Below, one piece after another: positions 18,001 to 27,751 of a DNA stretch of 64,000 nt. Both the position numbers and the translations under genes were made by a program. The number at the start of each line of letters is the position of its first letter. The stretch's first letter is position 1. The notes beneath the pieces are model-generated. The model saw nothing but the letters and a program-made list of their open reading frames with translations, was not told where the DNA came from and ran no database searches. This DNA comes from Pusillimonas sp. T2 (GTDB lineage: Bacteria > Pseudomonadota > Gammaproteobacteria > Burkholderiales > Burkholderiaceae_B). The stretch is from assembly GCF_002236805.1 (NCBI RefSeq), contig NZ_NIQA01000001.1, forward strand, positions 434,001 to 498,000, given 5' to 3'.

Positions 18001-18462
18001 TTATGCGGCGGCGCGTCGCGCGACCTCCACCCCTTCGTTGGCCAGCGCATCGGCTTTTTCATTTCCCGGGTCACCGGCATGTCCGCGCACCCATCGCCAA
18101 GTCAACTCGTGCTCGTGGGTAAGTTCATCCAGCATCTGCCAAAGGTCGGCGTTCTTGACCGGCTTTTTATCTGCCGTGCGCCAACCCCGACGCTTCCAGT
18201 TCTCGAGCCATTCCGTCATGCCCTTTTGCACATACTGCGAGTCGGTATGAATCACGACCTTGCAGGGGCGCTTCAGGGCCCGCAGCGCCTGAATGACGGC
18301 CATCAGTTCCATACGATTGTTGGTGGTTTCGGGCTCACCGCCACACAGGCTTTTTTCGTGACGCCCCTGGCGCAAATATGCGCCCCACCCCCCCCATCCG
18401 GGGTTTCCCTTACAAGCACCGTCGGTCCAGATATTGACCGGTGCAATGTGTTGCAAACTCAT
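18001..18462 (-). CDS. rnhA: Ribonuclease HI
   Basis: Endonuclease (153 aa) cutting RNA in RNA-DNA hybrids, with the four acidic catalytic residues in place: Asp in [10 protein letters not shown], Glu in NNRMELMAV, Asp in IHTDSQYV, and Asp in [10 protein letters not shown], plus the HAGDPGNE loop histidine. It follows the methyltransferase gene by 22 bp and probably shares its transcript. Confidence 0.96.
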   Translation of the reverse strand: MSLQHIAPVNIWTDGACKGNPGWGGWGAYLRQGRHEKSLCGGEPETTNNRMELMAVIQALRALKRPCKVVIHTDSQYVQKGMTEWLENWKRRGWRTADKKPVKNADLWQMLDELTHEHELTWRWVRGHAGDPGNEKADALANEGVEVARRAAA

Positions 18463-18484
18463 GCTTTCCTTGTATTGACTTAAC

Positions 18485-19270
18485 CTAACTGCCTGCCTGA
18501 CGCTGGCTGGCTACAACGGCGGCCCGGCGCATACGGCGTTTCTTTTTGCCCTTCCAGGCCGGCCCCACCAGGCGCACAGAGGCAACGCGTTTGACGGCTG
18601 CCACCACATAAACCGCACCACATACCGGCCACCAGCGGTCGCCTGCGGCGTCCATGAAAGACCAGCGTTGCAGCCAGCGCTGAGTAAAGCAAGGCGCAGC
18701 GTAGCAACCAAAGTGCCCCCGGTCAATTTCAAGGGACAACAACTTGAACCAGTCTTTCAGACGAGGCAACGACACCTGCATATGGGCAGGCACTGGCACC
18801 AGGGGGTCGACGCCCGGAATACGCGCTTGCGCCCCCCAAAGACTCCAGGGGTTAAACCCAGAGATCACCAACCGCCCCTCAGGGACCAGCACCCGCTCGG
18901 CTTCGCGCAGCACCTGATGCGGGTGATTGGAACACTCGAGAACATGGGGTAATATCAGCAAGTCGACGGACTGACTTTCGAAGGGAAGCTGCTCGGGCTG
19001 GGCATACAGTGCCGGGCGGGCTCCTATCAGGCTGTCTTCACTGAAACCCGAATGGGTGTGTATCTTGTGCGGTATGCGGTTTGCAGCCAGTAAGTCCCAG
19101 TGCGGCAACCCCACCTGTACCGCGTGGTAGCCAAACGCGTTGGTCACCATACCATTGGTTTTTTTCTGTTCCCAGTTGCGCACGTACTGGCCGGCCGGCG
19201 TTTCCAGCCATCCGGCCAGTTCGGTGATCAGCGGTTGGTCCAACTCAAACACACAAGCTCCTTGCGCCAT
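18485..19270 (-). CDS. Class I SAM-dependent methyltransferase (YafS-like)
   Basis: Methyltransferase of 261 aa with a Methyltransf_11-type core: [18 protein letters not shown] is the motif around the SAM adenine region and [15 protein letters not shown] the following strand. Its place between gloB and rnhA matches the long-known methyltransferase of this conserved block (yafS in E. coli). The substrate is unknown. Positively charged residues dominate the last 30 residues. Its ATG shares the CATG at 19268-19271 with the divergent gloB start. Confidence 0.88.
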   Translation of the reverse strand: MAQGACVFELDQPLITELAGWLETPAGQYVRNWEQKKTNGMVTNAFGYHAVQVGLPHWDLLAANRIPHKIHTHSGFSEDSLIGARPALYAQPEQLPFESQSVDLLILPHVLECSNHPHQVLREAERVLVPEGRLVISGFNPWSLWGAQARIPGVDPLVPVPAHMQVSLPRLKDWFKLLSLEIDRGHFGCYAAPCFTQRWLQRWSFMDAAGDRWWPVCGAVYVVAAVKRVASVRLVGPAWKGKKKRRMRRAAVVASQRQAGS

Positions 19271-20075
19271 GGTTAATACTACTCAAGACCCGAAAACAAC
19301 CCGTCTGGTTCCGGTTCCGGCATTTTCCGACAACTATATCTGGTTAATTCGCAAAGGCAACCACGCGGTTGTGGTCGATCCGGGCGATGCCGCCCCGGTG
19401 CTCGAACAATTAAACGCACATAACCTGACGCTGGACGCCATTCTTGTTACCCATCACCACCCCGACCATGTCGGCGGCGTACTCGAGCTCAAAGAAAAAA
19501 CCGGCGCCACAGTGTACGGCCCTATCGGCGAAAAGCTTCCGGTGTGCGATCACGGCCTTAAAGAAACCGACGAAGTCGGGCTCGACCACCTGGGGCTTAC
19601 GCTTTCGGTACTCGACATCCCCGGGCACACTGCGGGCCACATTGCTTATTTTGGCTATCTCGACGACGACCAGCCTGTCGTTTTTTGTGGTGATACACTA
19701 TTTGCCGCAGGTTGCGGGCGCCTTTTCGAGGGCACCCCTGCCGACATGGTGAACTCCCTGGGAAAACTGCAAGCATTACCGCTAAACACGCTTGTGTGCT
19801 GTGCCCATGAATACACCCTGTCTAACCTGCGCTGGGCACTTGCCGTCGAACCGGCAAACCCCGTGTTAAAAAAGCGCTGGGAATCGGCACAGCAAACCAG
19901 GTCGCAAGGTTTGCCTACACTGCCATCCACCATCAGCCTCGAGCTCGAAACCAACCCATTCCTGCGGCCGCTGCAAAGCGCAGTTATCGAAGCCGCCCAG
20001 AATCATGCAGGCAAACCGCTGAATTCTGCGGTCGCTGTGTTTGCATGCCTGCGCGAATGGAAGAACAATTTTTAA
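19269..20075 (+). CDS. gloB: Hydroxyacylglutathione hydrolase (glyoxalase II)
   Basis: Metallo-beta-lactamase-fold enzyme (268 aa) hydrolysing S-lactoylglutathione in methylglyoxal detoxification. The metal-binding THHHPDHVGG lies near residue 58; the further ligands are in DIPGHTAGHIAY (His), FCGDTLFAAGCGR (Asp) and CCAHEYTLSNLRWA (His). The C-terminal HAGKP and LREWKNNF segments are typical. ATG 19269 is the only plausible start, since the in-frame upstream part belongs to the divergent methyltransferase. mltD begins 10 bp downstream. Confidence 0.95.
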   Translation: MVNTTQDPKTTRLVPVPAFSDNYIWLIRKGNHAVVVDPGDAAPVLEQLNAHNLTLDAILVTHHHPDHVGGVLELKEKTGATVYGPIGEKLPVCDHGLKETDEVGLDHLGLTLSVLDIPGHTAGHIAYFGYLDDDQPVVFCGDTLFAAGCGRLFEGTPADMVNSLGKLQALPLNTLVCCAHEYTLSNLRWALAVEPANPVLKKRWESAQQTRSQGLPTLPSTISLELETNPFLRPLQSAVIEAAQNHAGKPLNSAVAVFACLREWKNNF

Positions 20076-20085
20076 CGCAGTACCC

Positions 20086-21327
20086 ATGCTTTCACGACTA
20101 TTTACGTTATTACTGGTGGTGCTTCTGGCGGGCTGTGCCCACCAAGGTGCGCAAAAATCCGACCGCTCACCCTATGCTGCCGTCGACACATCGCGCACCA
20201 TCGACCTGACCAACCCACCCGCCGATATCTGGGACCGCGTCCGTCGCGGTTTCGCCATCCCCAATCTTAACGACCCGCTGGTCGACCACTGGACAAACTA
20301 CTACGCCTCGCATCCGCAATCGGTTTACCGCATGAGCGAGCGTGCCAAACGCTACATTTACTTTATTGTCGACGAGCTCGAACGACGGGGCCTGCCCACC
20401 GAGCTGGCCCTGCTGCCCTTTGTCGAAAGCGCCTACAACCCCGAGGCCTACTCGCGGGCCAAAGCATCCGGGCTGTGGCAATTTATTCCCAGCACGGGCT
20501 TGCACTTCAATTTAAAACAAGACAACTGGCGCGACGAGCGCCGCGACCCGGTGGCCTCCACCCACGCTGCCCTCGAATACCTCACCTATCTGTACGAATT
20601 TCAAGGCGACTGGTATCTGGCGCTAGCGTCTTACAACTGGGGCGAAGGCTCGGTGCGCCGCGCCATTGAAAAGGCCGAGGCGGCGGGCGACGGTACTGAT
20701 TACCTGTCGCTGAAAATGCCCGACGAAACACGTAACTACGTACCCAAGTTGCAGGCCATTAAAAACATCATTGCCGACCCGAAAAAATACGGCATGACAC
20801 TGCCGCCTGTTGGCAATACCCCATATTTCACCGCTGTTCGCAAAACCCAAACGATGGCGGTCGAAGATGTGGCCCGGCTGGCAGAAATGCCCCTTGACGA
20901 ATTCAAGGCTCTGAATGCCTCATTCCATCGGTCGATTATCGTGGCAGACGACGCACCCGAAATCTTGCTGCCGACACATCGGGTAGACATTTTCAAGGCC
21001 AACCTCGAAGCCTACAAAAATCAACAACTGACTGCCGCAACCGAAGGCGGTGTTCAACTGGCGTCTCTGGACACAACCGGTGGTGCGGCACTGCCCATGC
21101 CGGCACCCATCAACCGCCTGCCCTCGGCGGGCAAGCCGACTAACAAGACTGTCAAACGGGGCCCCAGCGCGCGCACCCATACCGTCAAAAAGGGTGAGAC
21201 CCTTTATACATTGGCCAAACGCTACAACACGTCGGTACAAGAGCTACGGCGGCTTAACAACTTAAAAAGCAACAACTTGGGGCTGGGCACGCGCCTACGG
21301 GTACCTGGCACCAATGTTCGCGGCTGA
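20086..21327 (+). CDS. mltD: Membrane-bound lytic murein transglycosylase D
   Basis: Lipoprotein (413 aa) cleaving peptidoglycan glycan strands. The signal sequence ends in the lipobox LLAGC, with the acylated Cys near residue 17. The goose-lysozyme-like domain shows the catalytic Glu in [11 protein letters not shown], followed by [11 protein letters not shown] and [10 protein letters not shown]. One LysM domain ([18 protein letters not shown]) ends the protein; E. coli MltD has more LysM copies. ATG 20086 starts the signal peptide directly, and the gene is coupled to gloB. Confidence 0.93.
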   Translation: MLSRLFTLLLVVLLAGCAHQGAQKSDRSPYAAVDTSRTIDLTNPPADIWDRVRRGFAIPNLNDPLVDHWTNYYASHPQSVYRMSERAKRYIYFIVDELERRGLPTELALLPFVESAYNPEAYSRAKASGLWQFIPSTGLHFNLKQDNWRDERRDPVASTHAALEYLTYLYEFQGDWYLALASYNWGEGSVRRAIEKAEAAGDGTDYLSLKMPDETRNYVPKLQAIKNIIADPKKYGMTLPPVGNTPYFTAVRKTQTMAVEDVARLAEMPLDEFKALNASFHRSIIVADDAPEILLPTHRVDIFKANLEAYKNQQLTAATEGGVQLASLDTTGGAALPMPAPINRLPSAGKPTNKTVKRGPSARTHTVKKGETLYTLAKRYNTSVQELRRLNNLKSNNLGLGTRLRVPGTNVRG

Positions 21328-21362
21328 CACAACCAATCATTACCAATATAAAAGGCTCAATC

Positions 21363-22145
21363 ATGGGTTTTCTTAAAAACAAACGCATCCTGATCACCGG
21401 CGTTATCTCCAACCGCTCTATCGCCTATGGCATCGCCAAGGCCTGCCACCAGCAAGGTGCAGAATTGGCCTTCACCTACGTCGGCGATCGCTTCAAAGAC
21501 CGCGTTACCGAATACGCTGCCGAATTTGGCAGCGACATCGTGTTGCCCTGCGATGTAGGTGATGATGCGCAAATCGAATCGACCATCGCCGAAATTGGTA
21601 AGCGCTGGGACGGTCTTGACGGCCTGGTTCACGCTATCGGATTTGCGCCACGCGAAGCCATCGCCGGCGATTTCCTCGACGGCCTGTCGCGCGAGGGCTT
21701 CCGGATTGCCCACGACATTTCGGCCTACAGCTTTCCGGCGCTGGCCAAAGCCGCCCTGCCGCTGCTTAAAGGCCGGAACAGCTCGGTCTTGACGCTGACC
21801 TACCTGGGCGCTGAAAAAGTCGTTCCCAACTACAACACCATGGGCCTGGCCAAAGCCTCCCTCGAAGCCAGCGTGCGTTATCTGGCCAATTCGTTAGGCC
21901 CCATGGGCATTCGCGCCAACGGTATTTCAGCCGGCCCCATCAAAACATTGGCCGCCAGCGGCATCAAAGATTTTGGTTCGATTCTGAAGTATGTCGAGGC
22001 GCACGCCCCGCTGCGCCGTAATGTCACCACCGAAGACGTCGGTAATGTAGCGGCATTTCTGCTGTCTGAACTGGCAGCAGGCGTTACCGGCGAAATCACC
22101 CACGTCGACGCCGGGTTCTCTACGGTTGTACCGGGCATGGAGTAA
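21363..22145 (+). CDS. fabI: Enoyl-[acyl-carrier-protein] reductase (NADH)
   Basis: Last step of the fatty acid elongation cycle (260 aa). [25 protein letters not shown] is the FabI-type nucleotide start, distinct from ordinary short-chain dehydrogenases. The catalytic Tyr-x6-Lys is in [11 protein letters not shown], and [14 protein letters not shown] is the substrate loop. It follows mltD by 35 bp and ends 20 bp from the convergent glutathione transferase gene. Confidence 0.96.
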   Translation: MGFLKNKRILITGVISNRSIAYGIAKACHQQGAELAFTYVGDRFKDRVTEYAAEFGSDIVLPCDVGDDAQIESTIAEIGKRWDGLDGLVHAIGFAPREAIAGDFLDGLSREGFRIAHDISAYSFPALAKAALPLLKGRNSSVLTLTYLGAEKVVPNYNTMGLAKASLEASVRYLANSLGPMGIRANGISAGPIKTLAASGIKDFGSILKYVEAHAPLRRNVTTEDVGNVAAFLLSELAAGVTGEITHVDAGFSTVVPGME

Positions 22146-22164
22146 ACCGCCCCGACCTACAGCA

Positions 22165-22851
22165 TTAACCGGGGAACACAACCTCCGGTTCGCCTGTACG
22201 CCATACCGGGTATTTGTGCATCACCGAAGCAAACAACGCTGACTCAAGAAACACCTTGAGCCAGCGTTTTGTTTGGGGCAAAGGTTGCCGTTCAAACCAA
22301 TCGGCGTTGGTATGGACAAACTGCCGTACAAAAGGCGCAATCGCCATATCGGCCAGCATAGGTTCCGCCCCAAAAAGGTAGGGCGTTTGTTCCAGGCGAG
22401 CTTCCAGCCCCTGCAACCAGGCCATACCGGCATCACGATGCGGTTCGGGCTGGGTATTTTCGTAGCGCTGCGGGTACTTGTAGCGATCCAGGTGGAACTT
22501 GAATTGCGTATCGCACTCTTCGATCAGGGCCAACATAGCTACCCGGTGCTGCGGGTTCAACCACCCTTGTGGATCGCGCCGGCGCAAAGCCCACAGCATG
22601 ATGTCAAGACTTTGGTCGATCACCGTACCGTCGGTATCGACCAGGACAGGTACAGTACCTTTGGGCGAGGCCATCAACATCGCGGCCGGCTTGTCTCGCA
22701 AGACGATTTCACGCAGCTCGCAACGTGTAACGCTCGCGGCAATGGCCAGGCGGGCGCGCATGGCGTAAGGGCACCGACGAAACGAATACAAAATAGGGAG
22801 CCGCCCTTCGATCGGCCCCGTACCTTGCCCGCCAAGAATGGCCTCGGTCAC
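22165..22851 (-). CDS. Glutathione S-transferase family protein
   Basis: Protein of 228 aa with an N-terminal thioredoxin-like domain and the pattern SFRRCPYAMRARLA, where Cys is the likely catalytic residue as in omega- or beta-type enzymes. SPKGTVPVLV holds the cis-proline and DQSLDIMLWAL the glutathione-contacting segment. The C-terminal helical domain includes PYLFGAEPMLADMAIAPFVRQ. It starts two bases after trhO ends, so the two are an operon. The substrate is unknown. Confidence 0.88.
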   Translation of the reverse strand: MTEAILGGQGTGPIEGRLPILYSFRRCPYAMRARLAIAASVTRCELREIVLRDKPAAMLMASPKGTVPVLVDTDGTVIDQSLDIMLWALRRRDPQGWLNPQHRVAMLALIEECDTQFKFHLDRYKYPQRYENTQPEPHRDAGMAWLQGLEARLEQTPYLFGAEPMLADMAIAPFVRQFVHTNADWFERQPLPQTKRWLKVFLESALFASVMHKYPVWRTGEPEVVFPG

Positions 22852-22853
22852 GG

Positions 22854-23855
22854 CTACTTGCCCTTCTGGCCCGCCAGCGCCGCCAGTCGGGCCTTTTCTT
22901 TAGCGGCAGCCTTGGCAGCTTTTTGCGCTTCCAGACGGGCGCCGATATGACGTTCGCGGCGTTGGGCCGCCAGTTCAGTTTGCTTTTGACGCTCGCGAAA
23001 CCGCTGCTTTTGGGCCTCGGTGTGTTTATCGTGACAATGCGGGCAACTAACACCTGACTCAAATTGAGGTGACTGCTTGTCGGCGTCGGATAATGGATAA
23101 CGACAAGCACGACAGAGTTCGTAGCTGCCTTGTTCAAGGCCATGCACCACCGAAACACGTTCGTCGAACACAAAGCACTCGCCATCCCACAAGCTCTGCT
23201 CTGCGGGCACAGTTTCAAGGTACTTCAGAATCCCGCCTTCCAGGTGGTAGACCTCGTCAAAGCCTTGCGACCTAAGATAAGCCGTTGATTTCTCGCAGCG
23301 AATACCGCCAGTGCAGAACATGGCCACTTTTTTCTTTTGCCGCAGCACCCCACCGTCGGTTGACTCTTGCTTAACCCAGTCGGGGAACTGCGTAAAGCTG
23401 ACGGTTTCAGGGTTGACCGCACCTTTGAAAGTGCCAATGGCGACTTCGTAGTCGTTGCGCGTATCAACAACGACCACATCGGGGTCGGTAATCAATTGAT
23501 TCCAGTCTTCGGGCTTTACATATTTTCCAGCGCGGGTCTCGGCTTCGACATTAGGAATGCCCATGGTCACGATTTCGCGCTTGAGCTTGACCTTCATGCG
23601 GTAGAACGGCTGCTTGTCGGCCCACGACTCTTTATGCGTGAGCGTTGCCAGGCGCGGGTCGGCATGCAAATAAGCGACCACAGCACGAATTCCCGCCTCG
23701 GGGCCGGCGATGGTGCCGTTAATGCCTTCTTGTGCCAACAACAATGTGCCGGTAACGTCGTTGTTTTGGCAAACCTCAAGCAACGGCGCCTGCATATCGC
23801 GGTAGTTATCGAGGCGAACGAATTTATATAGGGCAGCGACCAGAAATTGAGCCAT
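22854..23855 (-). CDS. trhO: tRNA uridine-34 hydroxylase TrhO (rhodanese family, YceA-like)
   Basis: Protein of 333 aa of the TrhO/YceA (UPF0176) family, which makes 5-hydroxyuridine at tRNA position 34 with O2. The N-terminal domain contains [11 protein letters not shown], and the central rhodanese domain has VDTRNDYEV and the active loop [11 protein letters not shown] Cys-rich C-terminal zinc-like part ([13 protein letters not shown]) is present, followed by a strongly basic Ala/Lys-rich tail of about 50 residues, longer than in E. coli YceA. Confidence 0.9.
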   Translation of the reverse strand: MAQFLVAALYKFVRLDNYRDMQAPLLEVCQNNDVTGTLLLAQEGINGTIAGPEAGIRAVVAYLHADPRLATLTHKESWADKQPFYRMKVKLKREIVTMGIPNVEAETRAGKYVKPEDWNQLITDPDVVVVDTRNDYEVAIGTFKGAVNPETVSFTQFPDWVKQESTDGGVLRQKKKVAMFCTGGIRCEKSTAYLRSQGFDEVYHLEGGILKYLETVPAEQSLWDGECFVFDERVSVVHGLEQGSYELCRACRYPLSDADKQSPQFESGVSCPHCHDKHTEAQKQRFRERQKQTELAAQRRERHIGARLEAQKAAKAAAKEKARLAALAGQKGK

Positions 23856-23952
23856 AGGGGTAACACATTAGCGTAACGTCAAAAACGCCATTTTACCCTG
23901 TTCACCCCAGGGTTATTACCCCCGGCTTTGCTCGCCAAAACTGACAGTACAA

Positions 23953-24255
23953 ATGAAAAGCACCCCAAAAGTCCGACAGTTGTCCGGCGCTTGGGGTGCA
24001 ATTCTTGCGGGCACGCAGATGTTAGCTGTCTCGCTTGCGCCCGTAACGATCGTTACCAATACTGCCCATGCTGATGATGCGTGGGGCGGAAGCCTGTTTG
24101 GCGCGTTCGTGGTTGGCCGACAATTTAACGCTGGACTTGAACGGGCGGAACGGGGTGGGAGTGCGCGGTTTAACCAACATCAGGAACCTCTCGAAAATAT
24201 TACGATTATTCGGAATGGTTTAGAACTGCGACCCCTAGGTTACCCCTGTTTATAG
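23953..24255 (+). CDS. Hypothetical small exported protein
   Basis: ORF of 100 aa whose first 41 residues look like a signal peptide: a basic start, a hydrophobic stretch (AILAGTQMLAVSLAP) and a TAHA|DD-like cleavage site. The remaining 60 residues are not recognised and have no clear fold. No good ribosome site precedes the ATG. It could be a genuine small periplasmic protein or a remnant of a longer gene. The codon third positions look less GC-rich than in neighbouring genes. A hairpin follows 15 bp downstream. Confidence 0.4.
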   Translation: MKSTPKVRQLSGAWGAILAGTQMLAVSLAPVTIVTNTAHADDAWGGSLFGAFVVGRQFNAGLERAERGGSARFNQHQEPLENITIIRNGLELRPLGYPCL

Positions 24256-24269
24256 ACAATTTGATGACA

Positions 24270-24311
24270 AAGCCGTCATTTTCAGGGTTATTCCTAGGAA
24301 AATAACGGCTT
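24270..24311. terminator. Hairpin between convergent genes, probable terminator
   Basis: A 14-bp inverted repeat with one mismatch (24270-24283 against 24298-24311, outer arm AAGCCGT/ACGGCTT) with a 14-nt loop. TTTTAAAA follows closely on the plus strand. It lies between the end of the small ORF at 24255 and the end of the minus-strand aminotransferase at 24342, so it may serve both. The weak U-tracts lower confidence. Confidence 0.6.
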
Positions 24312-24341
24312 TTAAAAACAACAGCGCCTGAACTGGCCGGT

Positions 24342-25532
24342 CTATAGCACAGCCGCAAACGCCCGAGCGACACGATCGACGTTGCCGGTATTTAAACCCG
24401 CCACGCAAATGCGGCCAGACTCGATGATGTAAACACCGAACTCGTCGCGCAGACGGTTCATTTGCGCCGCCAGTACTGGTGCATAGCCAAACATGCCGCG
24501 CTGCGCCAATAAAAAGTCCCAATCGACATTGGGTTGGGCTGTGCACAGCCCCTGATGCAGCCGCTCACGCATCGACTGAATACGCACACGCATCTCGTCT
24601 ACTTCGCTACGCCAAAGCGCGTTCAGCTCGGCATCGTTCAGCACCGTTTGCACAAGGCTGGCGCCATAAGCAGGCGGACTAGAGTAATTGCGACGCACGG
24701 CCTGCTGCATTTGTCCCAGCGCACGGCCAGCTTCGTCAGCATTGGCGCAGACCATGCTCAGGCTCCCGCAGCGTTCGCCATACAAAGAAAAAATCTTCGA
24801 GTACGAATTGGCGACCAGGAAAGACTGGTTAGCCTTGACCAACGCACGGATCAAATAGGCGTCCTGTTCAAGCCCCTCGCCCAACCCTTGATACGCCGTA
24901 TCAAGAAACGCTATGAGCTGGCGCGACGCGATGATTTCGACAATTTCATCCCACTGCGCCGGACTCAGGTCGGCCCCGGTGGGGTTATGGCAGCAAGGGT
25001 GCAACAGCACCAGTGTTTGCGCCGGCAACTGGCGCAGCGCAGCCGCCATGGCATCAAAATCGAGGCGTTGGGTATCCCGATTGAAATAAGGGTACGTGTC
25101 TACCTTGAACCCGGCGCCCTCGAGAATGGCGCGGTGATTGTCCCAGGTCGGGTTGCTGATACGAGCTTCGATAGCCGGAAAAAACCGGCGGATGACATCG
25201 CTGCCCACCTTAAGCGCACCCGAACCCCCAACTGTTTGAATGGTGGCCACGCGCCCCTGCTTGATGACATCGGCATCTTGACCAAACAACAGCGCCTGAC
25301 TGGCCTTGCAATAGGTCGGGTCACCGCTCATGGGCAGGTACATGCTGGGCTGAGTCGACCGCGCCACCCGGGCCTGTGCCTCGATGACGGACTTCAGACG
25401 GGGCACATTACCCTGGTCGTCGTAATACAAACCAATACTTAAATTAGTTTTGTCGGCGCGAGCATCGTCGCGATAGGCCAACTGAAGAGACAAGATAGGG
25501 TCGCCTGCATAGGCAGAAAGCACGTTGAACAC
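24342..25532 (-). CDS. tyrB: Aromatic amino acid / aspartate aminotransferase (class I PLP)
   Basis: PLP enzyme of 396 aa of aminotransferase subgroup I-alpha. It starts with MFNVLSAYAGDPILSL, as TyrB/AspC proteins do. HPCCHNPTGADLS is the PLP-ring region, FLDTAYQGLGEG the Asp/Tyr cofactor contact, and SYSKIFSLYGERCG contains the Schiff-base Lys; the C-terminal SGRICVAGLN has the carboxylate-binding Arg. It is expected to make tyrosine, phenylalanine or aspartate. TyrB rather than AspC is a reasonable but unproven choice. Confidence 0.88.
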   Translation of the reverse strand: MFNVLSAYAGDPILSLQLAYRDDARADKTNLSIGLYYDDQGNVPRLKSVIEAQARVARSTQPSMYLPMSGDPTYCKASQALLFGQDADVIKQGRVATIQTVGGSGALKVGSDVIRRFFPAIEARISNPTWDNHRAILEGAGFKVDTYPYFNRDTQRLDFDAMAAALRQLPAQTLVLLHPCCHNPTGADLSPAQWDEIVEIIASRQLIAFLDTAYQGLGEGLEQDAYLIRALVKANQSFLVANSYSKIFSLYGERCGSLSMVCANADEAGRALGQMQQAVRRNYSSPPAYGASLVQTVLNDAELNALWRSEVDEMRVRIQSMRERLHQGLCTAQPNVDWDFLLAQRGMFGYAPVLAAQMNRLRDEFGVYIIESGRICVAGLNTGNVDRVARAFAAVL

Positions 25533-25716
25533 GGTGTCGTCCTGTTGCTGCGATACTCAAAAGCATCGCCGCTGAAAGCAGTTAAAAGGAAGGCCATTTT
25601 ATACCTACAAAATGCAACAGCCGTGTCATGTCGCGACCCGTTGCGCCACATTGTGCCGGGCTGCACGACATGGCCCGGGTGGTATGATCAAACGCCTATA
25701 TTGGTGATCATCAACT

Positions 25717-26763
25717 ATGGATTCCGTCACTCAAGCCGTACTGGGCGCCAGCGTCTCTGGCGTCATGCTGGGCCGATACCACGGTCGCAAAGCCTATATT
25801 GCAGGCGCCGTATTGGGCACGCTGCCAGATCTCGATGTCATCATTCGATACGGCAACCCTATTGCCGACATGATCAACCATCGCGGGTTCTCGCATTCGG
25901 TGTTTGTTCTGACCGGGTTGTCGCTTTTGCTGACCTGGCTGATACGCAAATGGCCCCCGGCCACACAGTACGACTGGAAGCGGCTATTTGCCACGTTGTG
26001 GCTGATCTTCATCACACATGTACTGGCCGACGCCTTTACCAGTTATGGCACGCAGCTGTTCTGGCCCTTCATGCCAACACCGACCAGTTGGTCAAGCATT
26101 TTCATCATCGACCCGCTCTTCACCCTGCCCATGCTGCTGGCCGCAATGGCGGCCTTTGCCTGGGGTGCGCGTCCAGCCGTGCAAAAAATGAATGCCTGGG
26201 CGTTAGGCTGGTGTGTGGTGTATCTGTGCGCTTCGCTGCTGGCCAAAAATCTGGTCGAATCGCGTGTGCGCACGACCCTGGCGCAAAGCGGCGTTAGTGT
26301 TGACGCCGTGTTCTCAACGCCGGCTCCGTTCAATATTCTGCTGTGGCGGGTGGTGGCGCGCACCGATGACGACCACTACTTTGAATACGTTACCAGCGTT
26401 CTAGACGGCCAACCCCTCGAATACATCAAGGCGCCGCTCAATACCGCACTGGCCGACCAGCTTAGCAACGCCGACATGCTTAACGGGCTGCGATGGTTTT
26501 CGGGGGACTGGATCCGCTACGACGTGATCGACAAGCAACTGGTAGCCACCGACTTGCGCATGGGTCTGGCTACGGGCTATTACTCGTTCCGATTCCGTGT
26601 CGCACAGCAAAACCCCGACGGCAGCTGGGCCGTTGTCGAACCGTCTCGCTGGCCGTCAGACCGTGGCCTGGAAGCATTGACTGCGGTGATTGCACGCACT
26701 ATCAGTGCCAGCCCGGCATTGCCGCTGCAACAATGGGAAGCCCGCATGCGCGCAGCGCCCTAA
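25717..26763 (+). CDS. YdjM/DUF457-family membrane-bound metal-dependent hydrolase
   Basis: Inner-membrane protein of 348 aa with several helices. The N-terminal MDSVTQAVLGASVSG and the metal-site candidates LPDLDV, HRGFSHSVF and THVLADAFTSYGT are diagnostic for the DUF457 / LexA-regulated YdjM group, annotated as metal-dependent hydrolases. The biochemical role is not established. The C-terminal 130 residues form a soluble domain. Its stop overlaps the convergent LysR gene by four bases. Confidence 0.85.
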   Translation: MDSVTQAVLGASVSGVMLGRYHGRKAYIAGAVLGTLPDLDVIIRYGNPIADMINHRGFSHSVFVLTGLSLLLTWLIRKWPPATQYDWKRLFATLWLIFITHVLADAFTSYGTQLFWPFMPTPTSWSSIFIIDPLFTLPMLLAAMAAFAWGARPAVQKMNAWALGWCVVYLCASLLAKNLVESRVRTTLAQSGVSVDAVFSTPAPFNILLWRVVARTDDDHYFEYVTSVLDGQPLEYIKAPLNTALADQLSNADMLNGLRWFSGDWIRYDVIDKQLVATDLRMGLATGYYSFRFRVAQQNPDGSWAVVEPSRWPSDRGLEALTAVIARTISASPALPLQQWEARMRAAP

Positions 26764-27638
26764 AGCGCATGGGCCAACACTTCCGACACTAGGGGGTGCT
26801 GCTCTCCGCGCCGGTTTCTGATCGCAAAAACCTCTTCGCGAACCCAGTCGTCGCCGCCTAAACGTCGCAAACCCTTGAGCAACCTGGTTTGCAAGGCACC
26901 GAAGCGGCTGACCGGAAAAACGCCCAACCCCTGAGCCGCAAACACCGCCATCAGAGCGCTGTCTTCAAACTCACCCACCACGTTGGGTTGCACGCGAATT
27001 TCGGCAAACCAACGATCGAGCGACGCACGTAATTCCGAATGCCCGGTGGGCAACAGAACGGGGATTTGAGCCAGGCACGCAGGAAACGCCTGAACCTGTT
27101 TTTTGCTGACCCATGCCGAAGGCCCGAACCAGTCGATGGGCGACGACACCAGTAGTTCACTCTTGACCCGTAAATTGGCGTTGACTGGAGCCGCCTGGCC
27201 CGCCAGCACCAGGTCGATATGATGCAGGGTCAATTCGCCCAGCAACGGATCGAACTCGCCTTCGTGACACACCAGGTGCAAATTGGGCGTCGTCAGGACA
27301 GGCTTTAACAACGCATGAGCGGCAAGCTTGGAGATGCCGTCAGACAAGCCCACCGCCAAACGCACCACCGGTCTGGAAGCCGTTTGCAAGACCTCTTGGG
27401 GCAAACGCTGGCCCAACTGAAAGATTTCTTCCGCACGTGTGAATGCGGTCTTTCCGGCATCGGTTAACGCCACGCCGCGCCCTACGGGCTTGAGCAACTG
27501 ACAACCCAATGACTCTTCGAGTGCGCGCACCTGCGCCGATACGGTCTGGACGGCCACGCCCAAACGATCGGCCGCCCGCGAAAAACCGCCCTCTTTGCCC
27601 ACAACCCAAAAATAGTACAGATGACGGTAATTGATCAT
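26760..27638 (-). CDS. nhaR: LysR-family transcriptional regulator, NhaR-like
   Basis: LysR regulator of 292 aa with the NhaR-type start MINYRHLYYFWVVGKEGGFSRAA and helix-turn-helix QTVSAQVRALEESLG. NhaR of E. coli senses sodium and activates the nhaA antiporter; no antiporter gene is present here. It is divergent from terC with a 113-bp gap containing a T-N11-A motif, so terC could be its target. The effector domain looks complete. Confidence 0.85.
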   Translation of the reverse strand: MINYRHLYYFWVVGKEGGFSRAADRLGVAVQTVSAQVRALEESLGCQLLKPVGRGVALTDAGKTAFTRAEEIFQLGQRLPQEVLQTASRPVVRLAVGLSDGISKLAAHALLKPVLTTPNLHLVCHEGEFDPLLGELTLHHIDLVLAGQAAPVNANLRVKSELLVSSPIDWFGPSAWVSKKQVQAFPACLAQIPVLLPTGHSELRASLDRWFAEIRVQPNVVGEFEDSALMAVFAAQGLGVFPVSRFGALQTRLLKGLRRLGGDDWVREEVFAIRNRRGEQHPLVSEVLAHAL

Positions 27639-27640
27639 AT

Positions 27641-27655
27641 TTCGAAAAAACCGAA
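27641..27655. promoter_or_regulatory. Possible LysR-type binding box
   Basis: TTCG-N7-CGAA dyad containing a T-N11-A core (27642 and 27654), three bases upstream of the nhaR start and about 100 bp from terC. Its position suits autoregulation of nhaR. The arms are only four bases, so it could be chance. Confidence 0.35.
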
Positions 27656-27751
27656 GTTAAATTCAATTTTATGATGATTTATTAGAAATAAACAGACAGG
27701 CACAATTGGCCCTGTTTTCTAACCCCGTCCAATTTAAATGGCAACCTCATC

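Noticed and set aside
24534-25442. Plus-strand ORF of 302 residues
   Set aside because: It is antisense to the aminotransferase gene, which has all catalytic motifs; its own sequence has no family features.
25545-26297. Plus-strand ORF of 250 residues overlapping the YdjM-like gene
   Set aside because: It is out of frame with the YdjM-like gene, whose membrane helices and metal motifs are clear.
27639-27751. yybP-ykoY manganese riboswitch before terC
   Set aside because: The leader is short and AT-rich, without the conserved GGGGAGTA-like and CCGCC elements.
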